Source: Cryptomeria japonica
Taxonomy: Eukaryota > Streptophyta > Pinopsida > Cupressales > Cupressaceae
Assembly (NCBI RefSeq): GCF_030272615.1
Contig: NC_081406.1
Location: 236,201,922-236,265,921, forward strand
DNA: 64,000 bases
Direction: 5' to 3'
The notes beneath the pieces are model-generated. The model did no database searches. It worked only from the letters and a program-made list of their open reading frames with translations, and was not told where the DNA came from. A program made the position numbers and the translations under genes. Within the stretch, counting starts at the first letter, position 1. Every line of letters starts with the position of its first letter. Positions 1 through 10,582 of the stretch are shown in pieces.

Positions 1-591
1 GCTCAGAAAATAGAGATCCCCTCTTCATTGAAAGTACTAGTCACTCATAGAGGTCAGAATATTTTCACTGGCAATGAATCCTATAATAAAAAATAAGTAA
101 TAATTCCACAGCTGTCACCTGGGTAGAAAAATAAGTAATAATTCTGCACGTAGTCAGCTGGACAAAACAACGATAGAGAGTAAGTGTTTGTGAATTGTTT
201 CTATGTTAGGTTCTCTACTTTTCTCTTTGACTTGGTTTTACAATAAAACTACATTTTATTAATAGAAAAGTAAAGCCACCACAAACCCTATTTGCAAAAT
301 CTTTATTGAGTACAAGATTTAACTCATTTTAGGGTTTAAAAAAATCCAATTTTAATTGTTGTGCCCTCTACCATTCTCTTGCTGAACAGAAAACAGGGAT
401 CTCGTTTTGATTGAAAGAAACCATTGGTCACTTATAGAGATCAGAGACAACAGTAGCAAGTTTAACTGTTTGTAAATTGTTCCTATCTTATCTTTTGTGC
501 ATTCTTCTAAGTTCTTTGGCATGGCTTTACAATAAAACTACATTTTATTAATAGAAAAGTAAAGCCAACACAAACCCTATTTGCAAAATCT
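1..591. repeat. Direct duplication, about 289-bp period
   Basis: Two diverged copies of one unit lie head to tail, roughly 12-301 and 389-590. The block CAATAAAACTACATTTTATT occurs at 241 and again at 530, which gives the 289-bp offset. Each copy is followed by a near-identical stretch ending TATTTGCAAAATC. The preceding parts (ACTCATAGAGGTCAGA and ACTTATAGAGATCAGA) also align but with indels. No coding frame is preserved. It may be a local tandem duplication or part of a dispersed repeat cut by the window edge. Confidence 0.8.
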
Positions 592-3500
592 CTATCATTG
601 CAAATCCCAACTGTAAATGGTCATTATGTTGAGACACCAACTATACATTAGAGGAGGGTTAGAATGGCTGATTATGTCTATAGTCTATAGATACAGAAAA
701 ATTGGCTTTCAATTTCTGTCAACTGTTTGGAGAACTCTGGCTACAATATAATACATGGTCTTGGAAACTTAAATTTTGTAGTGTATGGCATGATCTCAAT
801 GATACTATGCTGTTAATTTTTGTATGGTTAGTATAGGTCCATATAAGGTACCTTTGAAATGAGAAAGTATTGAAAAGTATAACATTTTTGAATGCTTGAC
901 TAGACTAGTGGGAGAAACCCTTGTGCTTGACGAACTGTTCAATAATGCACACTACTCTTGAAGCGTTTCAATTTGCTACTTACTAAGGGCTGCAAGTTTG
1001 GAGCATATTTTGCATGACAGTGAACTAGCAGCCTTAAATTTTGGTACCCGACACACTGTGCATATTCAAGTTCATAACCCGACACACTGTACATATTCTG
1101 CACACACAATCTCCCTGAAGACTAATCTACATATGCTCAATTATTTGAAATCTGTAATCTGAAGTATGTGCTTTCACAAGGCAAAAAGTGAAAGAGCGAA
1201 ATAGCAACTCATTGAATATGATTTTCTTTGTATGGTGGATATAGTGGCTAATCGGGTCGCAACCCGCAATGTTCATTGTACAAAATGTGGAAGCATACAA
1301 AAGAAAAAGAAAAAGAAAGTCTCCAATAATTACAGACTTGTGTAAATGGGTAAACAAGTACACTTATTAATCACCTTCTAGTAATTTGAATTTGAAAGCA
1401 TGTAGGTTTCTGTAAATTGTCTGACCACTTGAAACAGTGATAGAGCATCTCATTAAATAAGATTATTATATTGAACGCTGGCAATAACATCTAACCTGAC
1501 TGCAGCCCACAATGCTCATTTTTAGTAATCAATTCCCATAAAGGTATATTGTGGTTGGAAAGCTTTACCTGTAGTTATATTAAAATGGAGTTGAAAATAA
1601 TTATGCTTTATTTCATTAGTTAAACAATTGATTTGACCCCTTGACCCATCTAGATCAATTGTACGCATGTTTTATTCTTCTTGTATGTCACTCTACTACT
1701 GCTATCACTACCCTCTTGCATTACCATTTATTGAACATATGTTGATAAGCATTTAAAAAAAGACTTGGATTCTATTCTATGCAATGTCATTCTTGCAAAG
1801 ATAATAATCTTAAGTCTGATATTTTTACTCTCACCATGAATCCCTATATCCAATTTCTTGAGACAATTAACAAATTTATACTGGCTAGACCAAAAATATT
1901 CTAATCTCATTTTTTGAAAACTTTTCTATCCTTCTCATCCTCTGCATTGGGTATCCTGTACTGATTGCATTCCACAATTTGTCACTTCTTTTTTTTTTAC
2001 TAAATACAGTTAGTCACTCCATTTCCTTTTGAATTTTCTCTTTACAACCTCTCTGTTTACTTTGTACAACATCTTTGTTTCATTGAAATTTACTAGATTG
2101 CTTGCGGAAGTTGAAGCAATGATCCACATTAGCACTTAAATCTAGATCTGAAAGATGAACCAAATGCTTATTAACTCATCAATTTTTTAGTGCTTACAAA
2201 TGGATTAACTTTTATTAGAAGTCATAGCAACATTATTAGTTTTCACTAAGGAGTTTCAATGATAAAAGTTCAAGAGGAAATTAGAAATCTCATTATGAAG
2301 GTTACAAATTAGGCTTATTCTCGTACGTTTATGAACTATAGAATGGTTACCTTCCATTAGTCATAGGCTTTGTAGATTAGGGCTTGACATTTTGTTACAA
2401 TTGAAAAAACTTTATTGTGAAAAAAATGATTCATATCATATATATATATCCCTCACCCTTAGATAAAGCTTACCAACACAGAATATATCAAAATATAGTA
2501 CAATAACAATCTAGATAGTCTTGCAGGAAAGAGAAACACTTTTCCATACAAAGCATGCATTTTTCCCCCAAGAACCAGCTAAATTAGCAAAAACTAGCTC
2601 CATGAAGACAAAACCATACAGTATGAGAGAAATATTCAAGATACCCATGGGCTTTCAACCCGTACCCTAACAATTCATTCATAAGTTGCACTGTATTCCT
2701 CCTTATTTGACATAATTATTATGGAAAATAAACATCATTATATCCATTAGGGTTTGAAATTGCCATTTTATAGTAATTTTGAAAACTGGTTCTTGGTAGG
2801 TTACAACTAGTTATTATTGTTCTAGCAAATATCAGTTGTCAATTGTTTTTGAAATTATATTATAGGACTAGGGTTTTAAGAAAAAATTTGATAAAAAAAA
2901 ACAACAATGAATGAAGAGTAAAACTCAAAAGACATAATGCCACTTGTAGTGCTGCAGTTTTAATTTTGTGACATTGATAAAACTTGCCTACTATACATTT
3001 CTTGGTTCCAGAATTTTTTCATGTTCCAGTTTGCCAGAATTTGCTCAAGGTTTTCAAGCTATTTCCCTGATTTGTTCTCAGCTGTTGCAAAGACTTGAAA
3101 TTGGTCAAAGGTAAAATCTTTTTTTTTTTCAAATTTTCTTAAAAAGGGATTTTAATTTGCTTTAGTTTCATGTTATTTTTTTTCAATATTTTCTAAACTT
3201 CTGATTTTTGGATTAGTTTCTCTCAAGCCATTGAATGCAAAGGTACATAAAGATCTGAAGTAGGAGAAAATATCAAAAACAGAAGTAATTAGGTATGTTT
3301 TAACTATTTTATGTTGTGTTTCCTACACAACATTCTAATTCTATCATTTTACTTTCAACAATATCTAAGTCAAGCTATTTGAAAAACAATAAGATGCATC
3401 AAAATTTTAACTAAACCATTATATCCTTCAAATCCTTGTTAGGAAACCTTTGCATTTAATTGTAGAGAAGTTCATTGATGAGCAGGGAAAGGATTCTGAT

Positions 3501-5563
3501 TTTGTAAACAAATTACTTGATAATAGTATCATGGTGTTCAAAATCGTTGAGACTCAAGCATTTCATAATGTGTATGAACTTTGATGCATAGACAAATTAA
3601 ATGGTCAAAGCTATAAACATTTCAAATTGAAATAGAAGTGTAGCAATTTGCCTTTTATTTTCTAATATACAATGCATTTTTTACTCTTAAACAATTATAG
3701 AGATATGGTTTTCAGCAAGTCATAAAATAGGGATATCAAAATTGCTATGTCAAATATATATCATTTTCAGACCCGAACTTCAACAGGACAAAATTTATGT
3801 TTATGAAATTAAACATTGCTTCAAACTCCATAAGTATGAGAATATCATTTTAAGCTCTTCAACAATTCCTGATACTTTGAACTGATTTCTGAAACTCGTC
3901 AACAACTTACCTTTTATACGGAGATCAAAATCTAAAATTTTACAAATAAATAGAAGATTATTAAACTATATATAAACATGAATTAGAATACAAATGAATA
4001 TTTATCACTTATACTTCTGCTATTTTACCAAGACAAATTTTCTGCAAATGATATTTTTCATGCTTTAGCTATAAATCCATTATTTCTTACTGATGAACTC
4101 ATACTTCTCAATGTCTAATTTTACAGAAATTTGAATATAGAAGCCAACAACAATCAACAACTCAATGTTGCAACAATTAAATAGCTTACAATCCCATTTG
4201 CATACATATAGTGTTTTAGTTTTTTAAACATTTAACTTTTCCACCTGAACTGCTACACTTGAAAATTTGTTTCGAATACAAAAATATTTCACATAATAAT
4301 TTTGATACCTCTTTCATGATTGTTGCATGTTTCAATTGCTGAGTCTAGAGGAGTGGGAAATAGTTCACTAATATTGCTAAAAAAATTAGCCAATTTACTA
4401 TCTTTAATGATATTTTAACCTTCAATGACTTAATTTCTGCAATGTAGTCTAACTTAGAATGATCTTATCTTTCTTTTTTTGTTTGCTCATCTGGAGTGTT
4501 TGATTTCTACAGTTTGTTGCTCTCTGTCAAATGGATATTATTTATCTTCAACCGAGCTAAGATATAATTGTATCTAGATGAATTAATTGTGTGCACTATT
4601 TTTTAAAAGTTAGATGCAATATATTCGCTCTAGTTTTTTACTTTTTTTTCACGTTCAGAATTTTTTAAAGTCCCTTATATTAGTATAATGCTTATGAGGA
4701 TCAAATAAACCCAATTCTCTACTATTTGGTTTCAAACTGTGGCATAAAGGATGTGTGATAGAGCTAACTGGTTACATTTACATATTATGATAGGAGTACA
4801 AATTGACAAACATTGTGAAACTTTAACTAATTGAAATCTATAAAAGAAATCGATCATGGTTCATATTTCCTGCATATTGGTACTCAGTATGAACTTTTGT
4901 TACCAAGTTGATGTATTTTCAAGGAAGCAATGAGACTGAAAAGAGTATATATATAGTTTGATATCAGATCCACTGGACTTATGGGGCTTGGGTGCATTGT
5001 AGATATAATTCCACACCATTCTCAAAGTTTCTGCTTCTGACTGATAGTTAAACTTCTTTTAATATTTAAAAAGGTTGTTCAACTCATCTTCAATTATTTA
5101 TTTATTTTGTTAAGGATTGCATATCCTCTAGTATCTAACAAATCCTCCGTGGGTGCTAGGTTTGATGTAAAATGTCTTTCATTTAAAGTGAACCCATTCT
5201 GGTGATGCATATGACTTTATTAAACAATTGTATTTCTTTGCTCTATAATGTGTTTTGTCACATGCCCTTTGCATTTAAATTATTGACATGATGCTTTTTT
5301 ATAAGCAACTGAGTTTAGAATTCAGTTCTTCCACCAAGAAAGCCTACATAAAGCAGAGAATGAAAAATATAACAAAGGTTATAATATTTCACAATATTTT
5401 TCCAAATTATTGAGACAGAGGGATATGTAGAAAGTTAAACCATCTGCTTGTATTGGCAAAGAACTATAGTTTACAAGTTTTTAGCTAATGGCAGGTACTC
5501 ATGCTGCTCACAGCTCTTGTTAGAAACATGATACTAATACTGAATCTTAAAAACCAAGCAAAC
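592..5563. other. AT-rich non-coding DNA
   Basis: About 5 kb with no recognisable gene on either strand. The open frames are short and lack domains. A short local repeat is visible: the phrase CCCGACACACTGT occurs twice between about 1047 and 1092. The stretches near 1150-1280 and 1400-1530 look like diverged copies of one another, each ending in a 'CAATG(T/C)TCATT' phrase. The stretch could be intron or flank of the terpene-synthase fragment at 5564, or old intergenic DNA. I found no further terpene-synthase exon in it. Confidence 0.6.
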
Positions 5564-5752
5564 CTGTAAACATAGTCAAGATTTTCTTTAATTTCATTCT
5601 GAAAATGGCGGTCAATTCCAAGGCGGTCTACATCATCCACCATTGAAAGATGTTGATAGAGACGTTGATAGAGACGTTGAAAGACATTTAGATGAAGGGC
5701 ATTGAACATGCCCTTTATCTCTTTAATCAGCAGGTTCACCATAAGAGGGATC
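5564..5752 (-). pseudogene. Terpene synthase single exon (N-terminal domain fragment)
   Basis: A 189-bp exon on the minus strand with a good acceptor (TTGTGCAG before 5752) and donor (ACAG|GTTTGC after 5564). It reads 62 complete codons with split codons at both ends. The peptide contains [20 protein letters not shown], the conserved RLGI-RHF-EIK block of the N-terminal (beta) domain of plant terpene synthases, which make terpenes from prenyl diphosphates. A 12-bp unit encoding RLYQ is doubled just before the block, which looks like a local expansion. I could not find the flanking exons, the RRX8W motif or the DDXXD motif nearby. So this is either one exon of a gene with very long introns or an orphan fragment; the broken tandem copy next door favours a fragment. 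Family call fairly secure, functional state uncertain. Confidence 0.75.
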
Positions 5753-5953
5753 CTGCACAAGTTAGAAACAATTTCATCCTTTGTTAGTATAACCTAAAGT
5801 ATATCTAATATCAATGTTTGATACTTTTAAGAAAATGAAATTCAGTGTGTTCATATATTCAATTAATAAGATTGAAAGGTTATTATAGGTAAGGTTATTA
5901 GAAACATGATACTAATCCTGATACTAATCCTGAATCTTAAAAACCAAGCAAAC

Positions 5954-6187
5954 ATGTAAACATAGTCAAGATTTTCTTTAATTTCATTCTGAAAATGGCG
6001 GTCAATTCCAAGGCGGTCTACATCATCCACCATTGAAAGACGTTGATAGAGACGTTGAAAGGCGTTCTACATCATCCACCATCGTAATTGATAGAGACGT
6101 TGATAGAGACGTTGAAAGACGTTTAGATGAAGGGCATTGAACATGCCCTTTATCTCTTTAATCAGCAGGTTCACCATAAGAGGGATC
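5954..6187 (-). pseudogene. Broken tandem copy of the terpene synthase exon
   Basis: This is a second copy of the exon at 5564-5752, about 435 bp further along and nearly identical at both ends, including the flanking intron sequence. It is 45 bp longer. An internal tandem duplication repeats both the GTTGATAGAGAC (plus strand) unit and the segment encoding MVDDV. The insertion throws the reading frame into an in-frame TAG soon after the RLYQ repeats, so this copy cannot encode the domain. The last exon base before the donor GT is also changed (ACAG to ACAT), which weakens the splice site. It arose by local duplication followed by slippage. Confidence 0.75.
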
Positions 6188-6542
6188 CTGCACAGATCAG
6201 AAAACCAATCGAGACTTATAACTTTTAAGAAACTAAAACACAGTAAAGTAATTTACGTCATAAGATTTTGAGAGGGATTGTAGGAAATCGTCAATTTTAT
6301 ATTCTTACGTTATATTCAGGATTTCCGGAGTCTTCGCATTTCTTACCACGTTCTTTTAATTTCAATTTCTTGTCAAAGCAATGCATTGATTTTGTTTCAA
6401 CAGTTTAATGTCAAAGCAATGCATTGATTTTGTAAGTTGAGGTTATCAACATTTCACATCAACAAGATGTATATATTATAAATATTTTATTACAAGAGAT
6501 GTTACAACAAGATTGGAAGTCTTTAAGTGGTTTTCATATGAA
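6188..6542. other. Non-coding spacer
   Basis: AT-rich DNA between the broken terpene-synthase exon and repeat R copy a. The phrase GTCAAAGCAATGCATTGATTT occurs twice within about 50 bp (from about 6373 and 6411), a short direct repeat. Nothing else is recognisable. Confidence 0.5.
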
Positions 6543-7217
6543 AGTAATTACATGTTCAAATCATAAATTTTTTTTTTATAAATTGATAATAATTATATGA
6601 AATAGTTAATATGATTAAAATAATCTCTATTTGGGTACAATTAGCTTGAAATCCTCCATTATCTTCATAGATCATACCACATGTAACTCCTAGCAATGTA
6701 ATACTCATCTTCCTTAGTTATTTTTAGATGTGGACATTACTATATAAACTATCAAAAAGGTTAATCGTAGGGTTACCTCATAGGCCACATTGATCTTGTC
6801 AAATATCACACCTTAATCAACTCCTTTACAAACATCAAGATGATAACTAGAAATAATATGAATGAAGAGAATCATTTAATTAATTAATTATTTAAAAATA
6901 ATTAAACAACCTTATAACATTATCTCAAAATTCTATTAATCAAATATGAACTCAATTTTAGTTTTTCTATTATATTTTTGGGTATTATAGATTAATCTAA
7001 AAATAAGATCTAGCAATGAATATAAATCTTAATGTGTTTCTTGCAAATATTTTTTTGCATACTGATTGGATTTATGGGTTATTAGAAAACATGTGCATAA
7101 TACTTACTTGTCTTGACATTAGTTCTATGCATACTGTATTAACATGGGACCATGTTTCATGAAATTTTTTACTCCATGGTTGGATATTTAAATTTTAATA
7201 TTATAGTGTAGTAATTA
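6543..7217 (+). repeat. Dispersed repeat R, copy a (5' part)
   Basis: Nearly identical to 61857-62528 at the other end of the window. The match begins at AGTAATTACATG and ends at GTAGTAATTAG, after which the copies diverge. The last part is also found at 34485-34590 in copy c. It has no coding frame. The copy appears truncated at 7217, where unrelated sequence begins. The class of R is not known. Confidence 0.85.
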
Positions 7218-7619
7218 GCCGATAGGCTTTGTTTTAAGTGGACTTCCCTGTCCACATCTGTTTGCAAAACCTGTCTCACACTGGTAAATAGGCTTAGCCC
7301 ATCATCTAACCATTTTCAGGTAAACGGAAAAAACTAAAACTACTTTAAAAATCTAAATCATGCTCCACATGGACGAAAATGAAAGCACCTTTCGCTGCCA
7401 CTCATAGACACCCTATCCTTGTGCCTCGTCACCTTTGCATACATGAATTGGCACCATTCAAAATCCAATTTATTGCAGCCAATGAGCATGGTTTCCAATG
7501 ATAAGGCCACTGTAACGAAAGACCTTAATAACAAGCACCGACAGGGCATTTTTGGGCTTCCCATTCGCCCAATCTATAAAATTAATGTTCAATTTATATA
7601 TGGTGATTTAAGTTTTGTT
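7218..7619. other. Unclassified flank upstream of element A
   Basis: About 400 bp between repeat R copy a and the left LTR of element A. Short open frames overlap on both strands (7358-7564 minus, 7419-7637 plus). The plus frame runs into the LTR and neither shows a domain, so I do not call a gene. The last five bases, TTGTT (7615-7619), are the putative left target-site copy of element A. Confidence 0.5.
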
Positions 7620-8738
7620 TGTTGGAATTTTTTATGATTATGTTGTGATTGTCATTGATGGACACACACTTGCATTGAGATCACTTTTATATGTATGAGT
7701 TATGCTCAACCGGCAATTGTTCCCAACCGGTATGATGCATTATAGTCTTTAGACTATCGGTGTTTTGCAAAATGTGTTTACCGGTCTCAAGCGGTATGTT
7801 CACCCCAAGCGGTTCGAGGATCTCAAGTAGTACGAAGGATCAAAATGGCATAACACATATTTCCCACTCTTCATTTTTGTCATACCGGCAACCGGTATTT
7901 TGTATGAACCGGTAATACTCCGTGATGAGTTACCAATCGGCATTTTGTGATGAGTTACCATCCACCAATTGTTTGACCATGGCGACACTTTAATGGTGCT
8001 TTTTGTGTCATGTTACAGAATATGTCTAGATGCATTGAACCTAGGAAATTGTAATGTAATCTTATTGGACCGACATGAAATCAAATTCCTTTATAAGGAA
8101 ATCATGTCTAGGGTTTTATGTTGTGTCTAGGGTTTAAGGTGGTTGATGAGTTAGAGAGAGCGTGAATGTGTTGAAGACTGAAGTAATGATGGAATGCATT
8201 AGGAACGAGCTATCAAGGATCTAACCAAGCAATCTGTGCTATTTGCTAGAGCACTCACTTGTTGATTACTCACATCTTCGATAAGTCTAAAGCCCTTAAC
8301 CGGGTAGGCCCAAAAGCCTTTTGTAAATCCTCTAACAGGGTGGTTCACATCTGTGGATCTAAAATCCTCTAGCAAGGTAGTCTTTAATCGGACTTATCTC
8401 CTAACAGAGATTGAGATTCCTAACAGGATCTGTTCTGGTAAAGAACATTGTATGACCTTAACCGGTATGGTTCCTATTCTGCAGATAGTTACTTGTGAGT
8501 TTCATCTCACTGTGGTTTTTCCCATTTGGGTTTCCACGTCAAAATCTCTTGTGTTGTGTTGTTTGTGCTTTTGTGGGTAAATTCATTATTTTCTATTTGG
8601 TTTGCATGTGTGCTAAGCAGTTTGTCTACTAAATTGTTTTACCGGTTTACTGTTAGGCTAGTAAAGTGTTTAAGTACACTGATTTTTGGCATACTAATTC
8701 ACTGCCCCTCCCCCTGCCCCCCCTCTTAGTATTCATCA
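7620..8738 (+). repeat. 5' LTR of element A
   Basis: Begins TGTTGG and ends TTCATCA, immediately before the primer-binding site. Its U3 part carries many AACCGGTA-like repeats (about 7709-7950). A TATA box lies at 8088-8098. Near the 3' end is the block TGGGTTTCCACGTCAAAATC (about 8527-8546), followed by the C-rich run before TTAGTATTCATCA. These are the same landmarks seen in the copia LTRs elsewhere in the window. Confidence 0.9.
8088..8098 (+). promoter_or_regulatory. TATA box of LTR (element A)
   Basis: CCTTTATAAGG, about 650 bp upstream of the LTR end. It is preceded by an ATTGG (inverted CCAAT) at 8064-8068 and is conserved in all four LTRs of the family (12638, 19200, 22212). It is the likely start of the U3/R boundary for full-length transcripts. 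Confidence 0.65.
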
Positions 8739-8740
8739 AT

Positions 8741-8752
8741 TGGTATCAGAGC
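8741..8752 (+). other. Primer-binding site, initiator tRNA-Met type (A)
   Basis: TGGTATCAGAGC two bases after the LTR end. This is the standard plant primer-binding site complementary to the 3' end of initiator tRNA-Met, used by most copia and many gypsy elements to prime reverse transcription. Confidence 0.95.
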
Positions 8753-8788
8753 CTACCTTTCTATAAGTCTATCCACTTGGAAAGAGAT

Positions 8789-9643
8789 ATGGGGGAATAC
8801 ACTATGAGGGAACTTAGTCATCGGCTCACTCAGTCTGAGCAAGCCTATGATAATGTTATGGTCAAATATAAGGCCTCTCGAGCAAAAAGGAGAGAACATG
8901 CTAAAAAACTGATGGAGCTATCTGAAAATAGTTCTTCTAATGAAGTAGACATGGAAGCCTTGATTCAAGAAGTAGAAAAGCTAAATGAATCCAATTGCAA
9001 CCTGAGAAAAGAGTTGGAAGCACTGACTATTCGAATTTGCCAAGAGCTTGAGAACCGGAGGAAAGCTGAAGATCTGGTCAAAGACAAAGATCATGAAATC
9101 TCCAAGCTAAAGCAAGAGATCAGTGCCCTAACTGTTGAACTCCATCCGAGCAAAGTGGAAAAGGAAGACATGCAAGGAGAACTGAACATAGCCATCTCTG
9201 AGAATGCAAACCTGATGGAAACAAATGCTGCTATTTCAAAAGAACTCTCTGAGTCAAAGGAAAAACTTTCTAAGTTAAACAAGAGTACTGTTAAGATAGA
9301 GAAAAAGCTTGAATCTGCCAAACCTGTCAAGAACACTGATGGACTTGGTTATTCCAGTCATGAGGAAGGTGAGACCTTTGGTACAAATGTTGTAGCATCG
9401 AAGAAACAACCGACATCAAAGGATAAAGGTAAGCAAAAGTTTAAACCTGTTTTCTTTAATTGTCTTAATGAAAGACATACTACCAATGTGTGTAGGAGAA
9501 AAGCCTACAATAATTTTCCTTACTTTATAAACAATGTACCTAGATCCAATAAGTTCAATGGTAATTGTTATGCATGCAACAATTTTGGGCATAGAGCACC
9601 TGAATGCAGGTTTGTTATGAACAACACTGGAAGATATCCTTAA
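8789..9643 (+). CDS. ORF1 of element A: coiled-coil, zinc-knuckle Gag-like protein
   Basis: A 284-codon open frame starting at the first ATG after the primer-binding site (MGEYTMREL...). The frame is open further upstream, but that part lies in the LTR and primer site. The first two thirds are a long heptad-rich, E/K/L-rich coiled coil. The C-terminal part holds two CX2CX4HX4C-type zinc knuckles: one degenerate (FNCLNERHTTNVC) and one intact (CYACNNFGHRAPEC). Such knuckles bind RNA in Gag proteins, so a role in packaging element RNA into particles is the likely job. It lacks the usual copia Gag (UBN2) signature. The frame ends at a TAA; the same reading frame stays open beyond it for another 141 codons with more knuckles. 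Element B has a stop (TAG) at exactly the same codon. Confidence 0.75.
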   Translation: MGEYTMRELSHRLTQSEQAYDNVMVKYKASRAKRREHAKKLMELSENSSSNEVDMEALIQEVEKLNESNCNLRKELEALTIRICQELENRRKAEDLVKDKDHEISKLKQEISALTVELHPSKVEKEDMQGELNIAISENANLMETNAAISKELSESKEKLSKLNKSTVKIEKKLESAKPVKNTDGLGYSSHEEGETFGTNVVASKKQPTSKDKGKQKFKPVFFNCLNERHTTNVCRRKAYNNFPYFINNVPRSNKFNGNCYACNNFGHRAPECRFVMNNTGRYP

Positions 9644-10066
9644 AGGACTCAAGGAGTTGGTCCAGAACCTTTTGTGAGCCAGAATCACAACCGGTTTAAT
9701 GCCTTTAATCATCAGTCACGAAGCGGTGGCTATCAAGCAGCAACCAGATGGAGAGAAAACTGTTTGATCTATCATTGTCATGGTCACATTGCTGCAACAT
9801 GTAGGAGGAAGAATAGTATCATGAATAATGGACCTTGGAGAGCACTTGGAATGGTCTGCTATCATTGCAACAAACCGGGTCACATTGCTAGATTTTGCAG
9901 ACCAAGAAAGAACATATCGGATGACATACAGGTCACTTCGAAAGGAAAGATTGATATCGACACCGTTCAAGTGGATATGAACAAAACCTGGAAGAAGAAA
10001 CCAGCAGTGTTGCAAGAAGAACTGGTTTCTGCACCTAGTGAGGAAATCACGGAACCGGCGAACTAA
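9644..10066 (+). CDS. In-frame downstream extension of ORF1 (A), third and fourth zinc knuckles
   Basis: Directly after the ORF1 stop the same frame continues to 10066. It contains a degenerate knuckle (IYHCHGHIAATC, lacking the first Cys) and a perfect one (CYHCNKPGHIARFC). It then runs through a charged tail to a stop at the same place as in element B (14635). There is no obvious independent ATG near the start. It is therefore either the second half of a once-continuous Gag or a read-through extension. The conservation of frame and knuckles in two diverged copies argues that it was translated. Confidence 0.6.
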   Translation, partial: RTQGVGPEPFVSQNHNRFNAFNHQSRSGGYQAATRWRENCLIYHCHGHIAATCRRKNSIMNNGPWRALGMVCYHCNKPGHIARFCRPRKNISDDIQVTSKGKIDIDTVQVDMNKTWKKKPAVLQEELVSAPSEEITEPAN

Positions 10067-10582
10067 CCATCAGAAAAGATTAGGGGGAGTGAACGGCGAA
10101 ATGTTTTGAACCCCCAGTTTATACCGGTAAAAGATGTTAACCGGTATGTGATACCTGTCATTTGGTAGAAGACTGAAAACGGTAATAGGCAAATTAGGCT
10201 TTACGCCCTAATGGTGGAGCATTTATTATGGTAGGTGAGGAATATGTTTAAAAGGAATTTTCAAATCATTTCTCACTATCATTTTTTGAGTGAAGAAGTT
10301 TTTCAAGTGCAGAGCAAAGAAAAAGTGATTTGTGTTGCGATTCAAAGAAATTTTGAAACCTTGAAGAAGATTCAGAAGCAAATATCAAACGGTCAAGAGA
10401 AGAACTCAAAGAGGTGATTCAGCAACCGACGAAGTGTGAGGCAAAGTGGAATTTCCAAGCCCTAAATTCTTGATTTCCAAAAGGTATTTCTTGAGTTTTA
10501 TGTTTTATCATCGCTTTCGCATCTCATGATAGTTCTAGTGCAACTGTTGATTCTATGGACTTCATAAAATGAAAGTTGAAAT
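10067..10582 (+). other. ORF1-ORF2 spacer of element A with internal polypurine motif
   Basis: Non-coding stretch between the Gag-like frame and ORF2. It contains TTAGGGGGAG at 10080-10089, which resembles the polypurine tract before the 3' LTR. The same motif is present at the matching place in element B (14649-14658). The short frame at 10235-10417 has no domain. The ORF2 start codon of element B (15086) is not preserved here (ATC in place of ATG). Confidence 0.55.

Noticed and set aside
3458-3583. A short exon-like open stretch on the plus strand with an AG before it (reading VEKFIDEQGKDSDF...)
   Set aside because: About 40 codons, no family recognised and no partner exon; too weak to call.
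6870-6910. TTAATTAATTAATTATT palindromic run as a regulatory site
   Set aside because: Simple AT sequence conserved only because the surrounding repeat is conserved.
7358-7637. Overlapping frames on both strands upstream of element A
   Set aside because: Short, overlapping, without domain, and the plus frame runs into the LTR.
8666-8788. N-terminal extension of ORF1 of element A upstream of the chosen ATG
   Set aside because: It runs through the LTR end and the primer-binding site; the matching frame in element B is closed by different sequence.
9091-9336. Minus-strand frame inside ORF1 of A (and 13705-13908 in B)
   Set aside because: Antisense shadow of the coiled-coil coding region.
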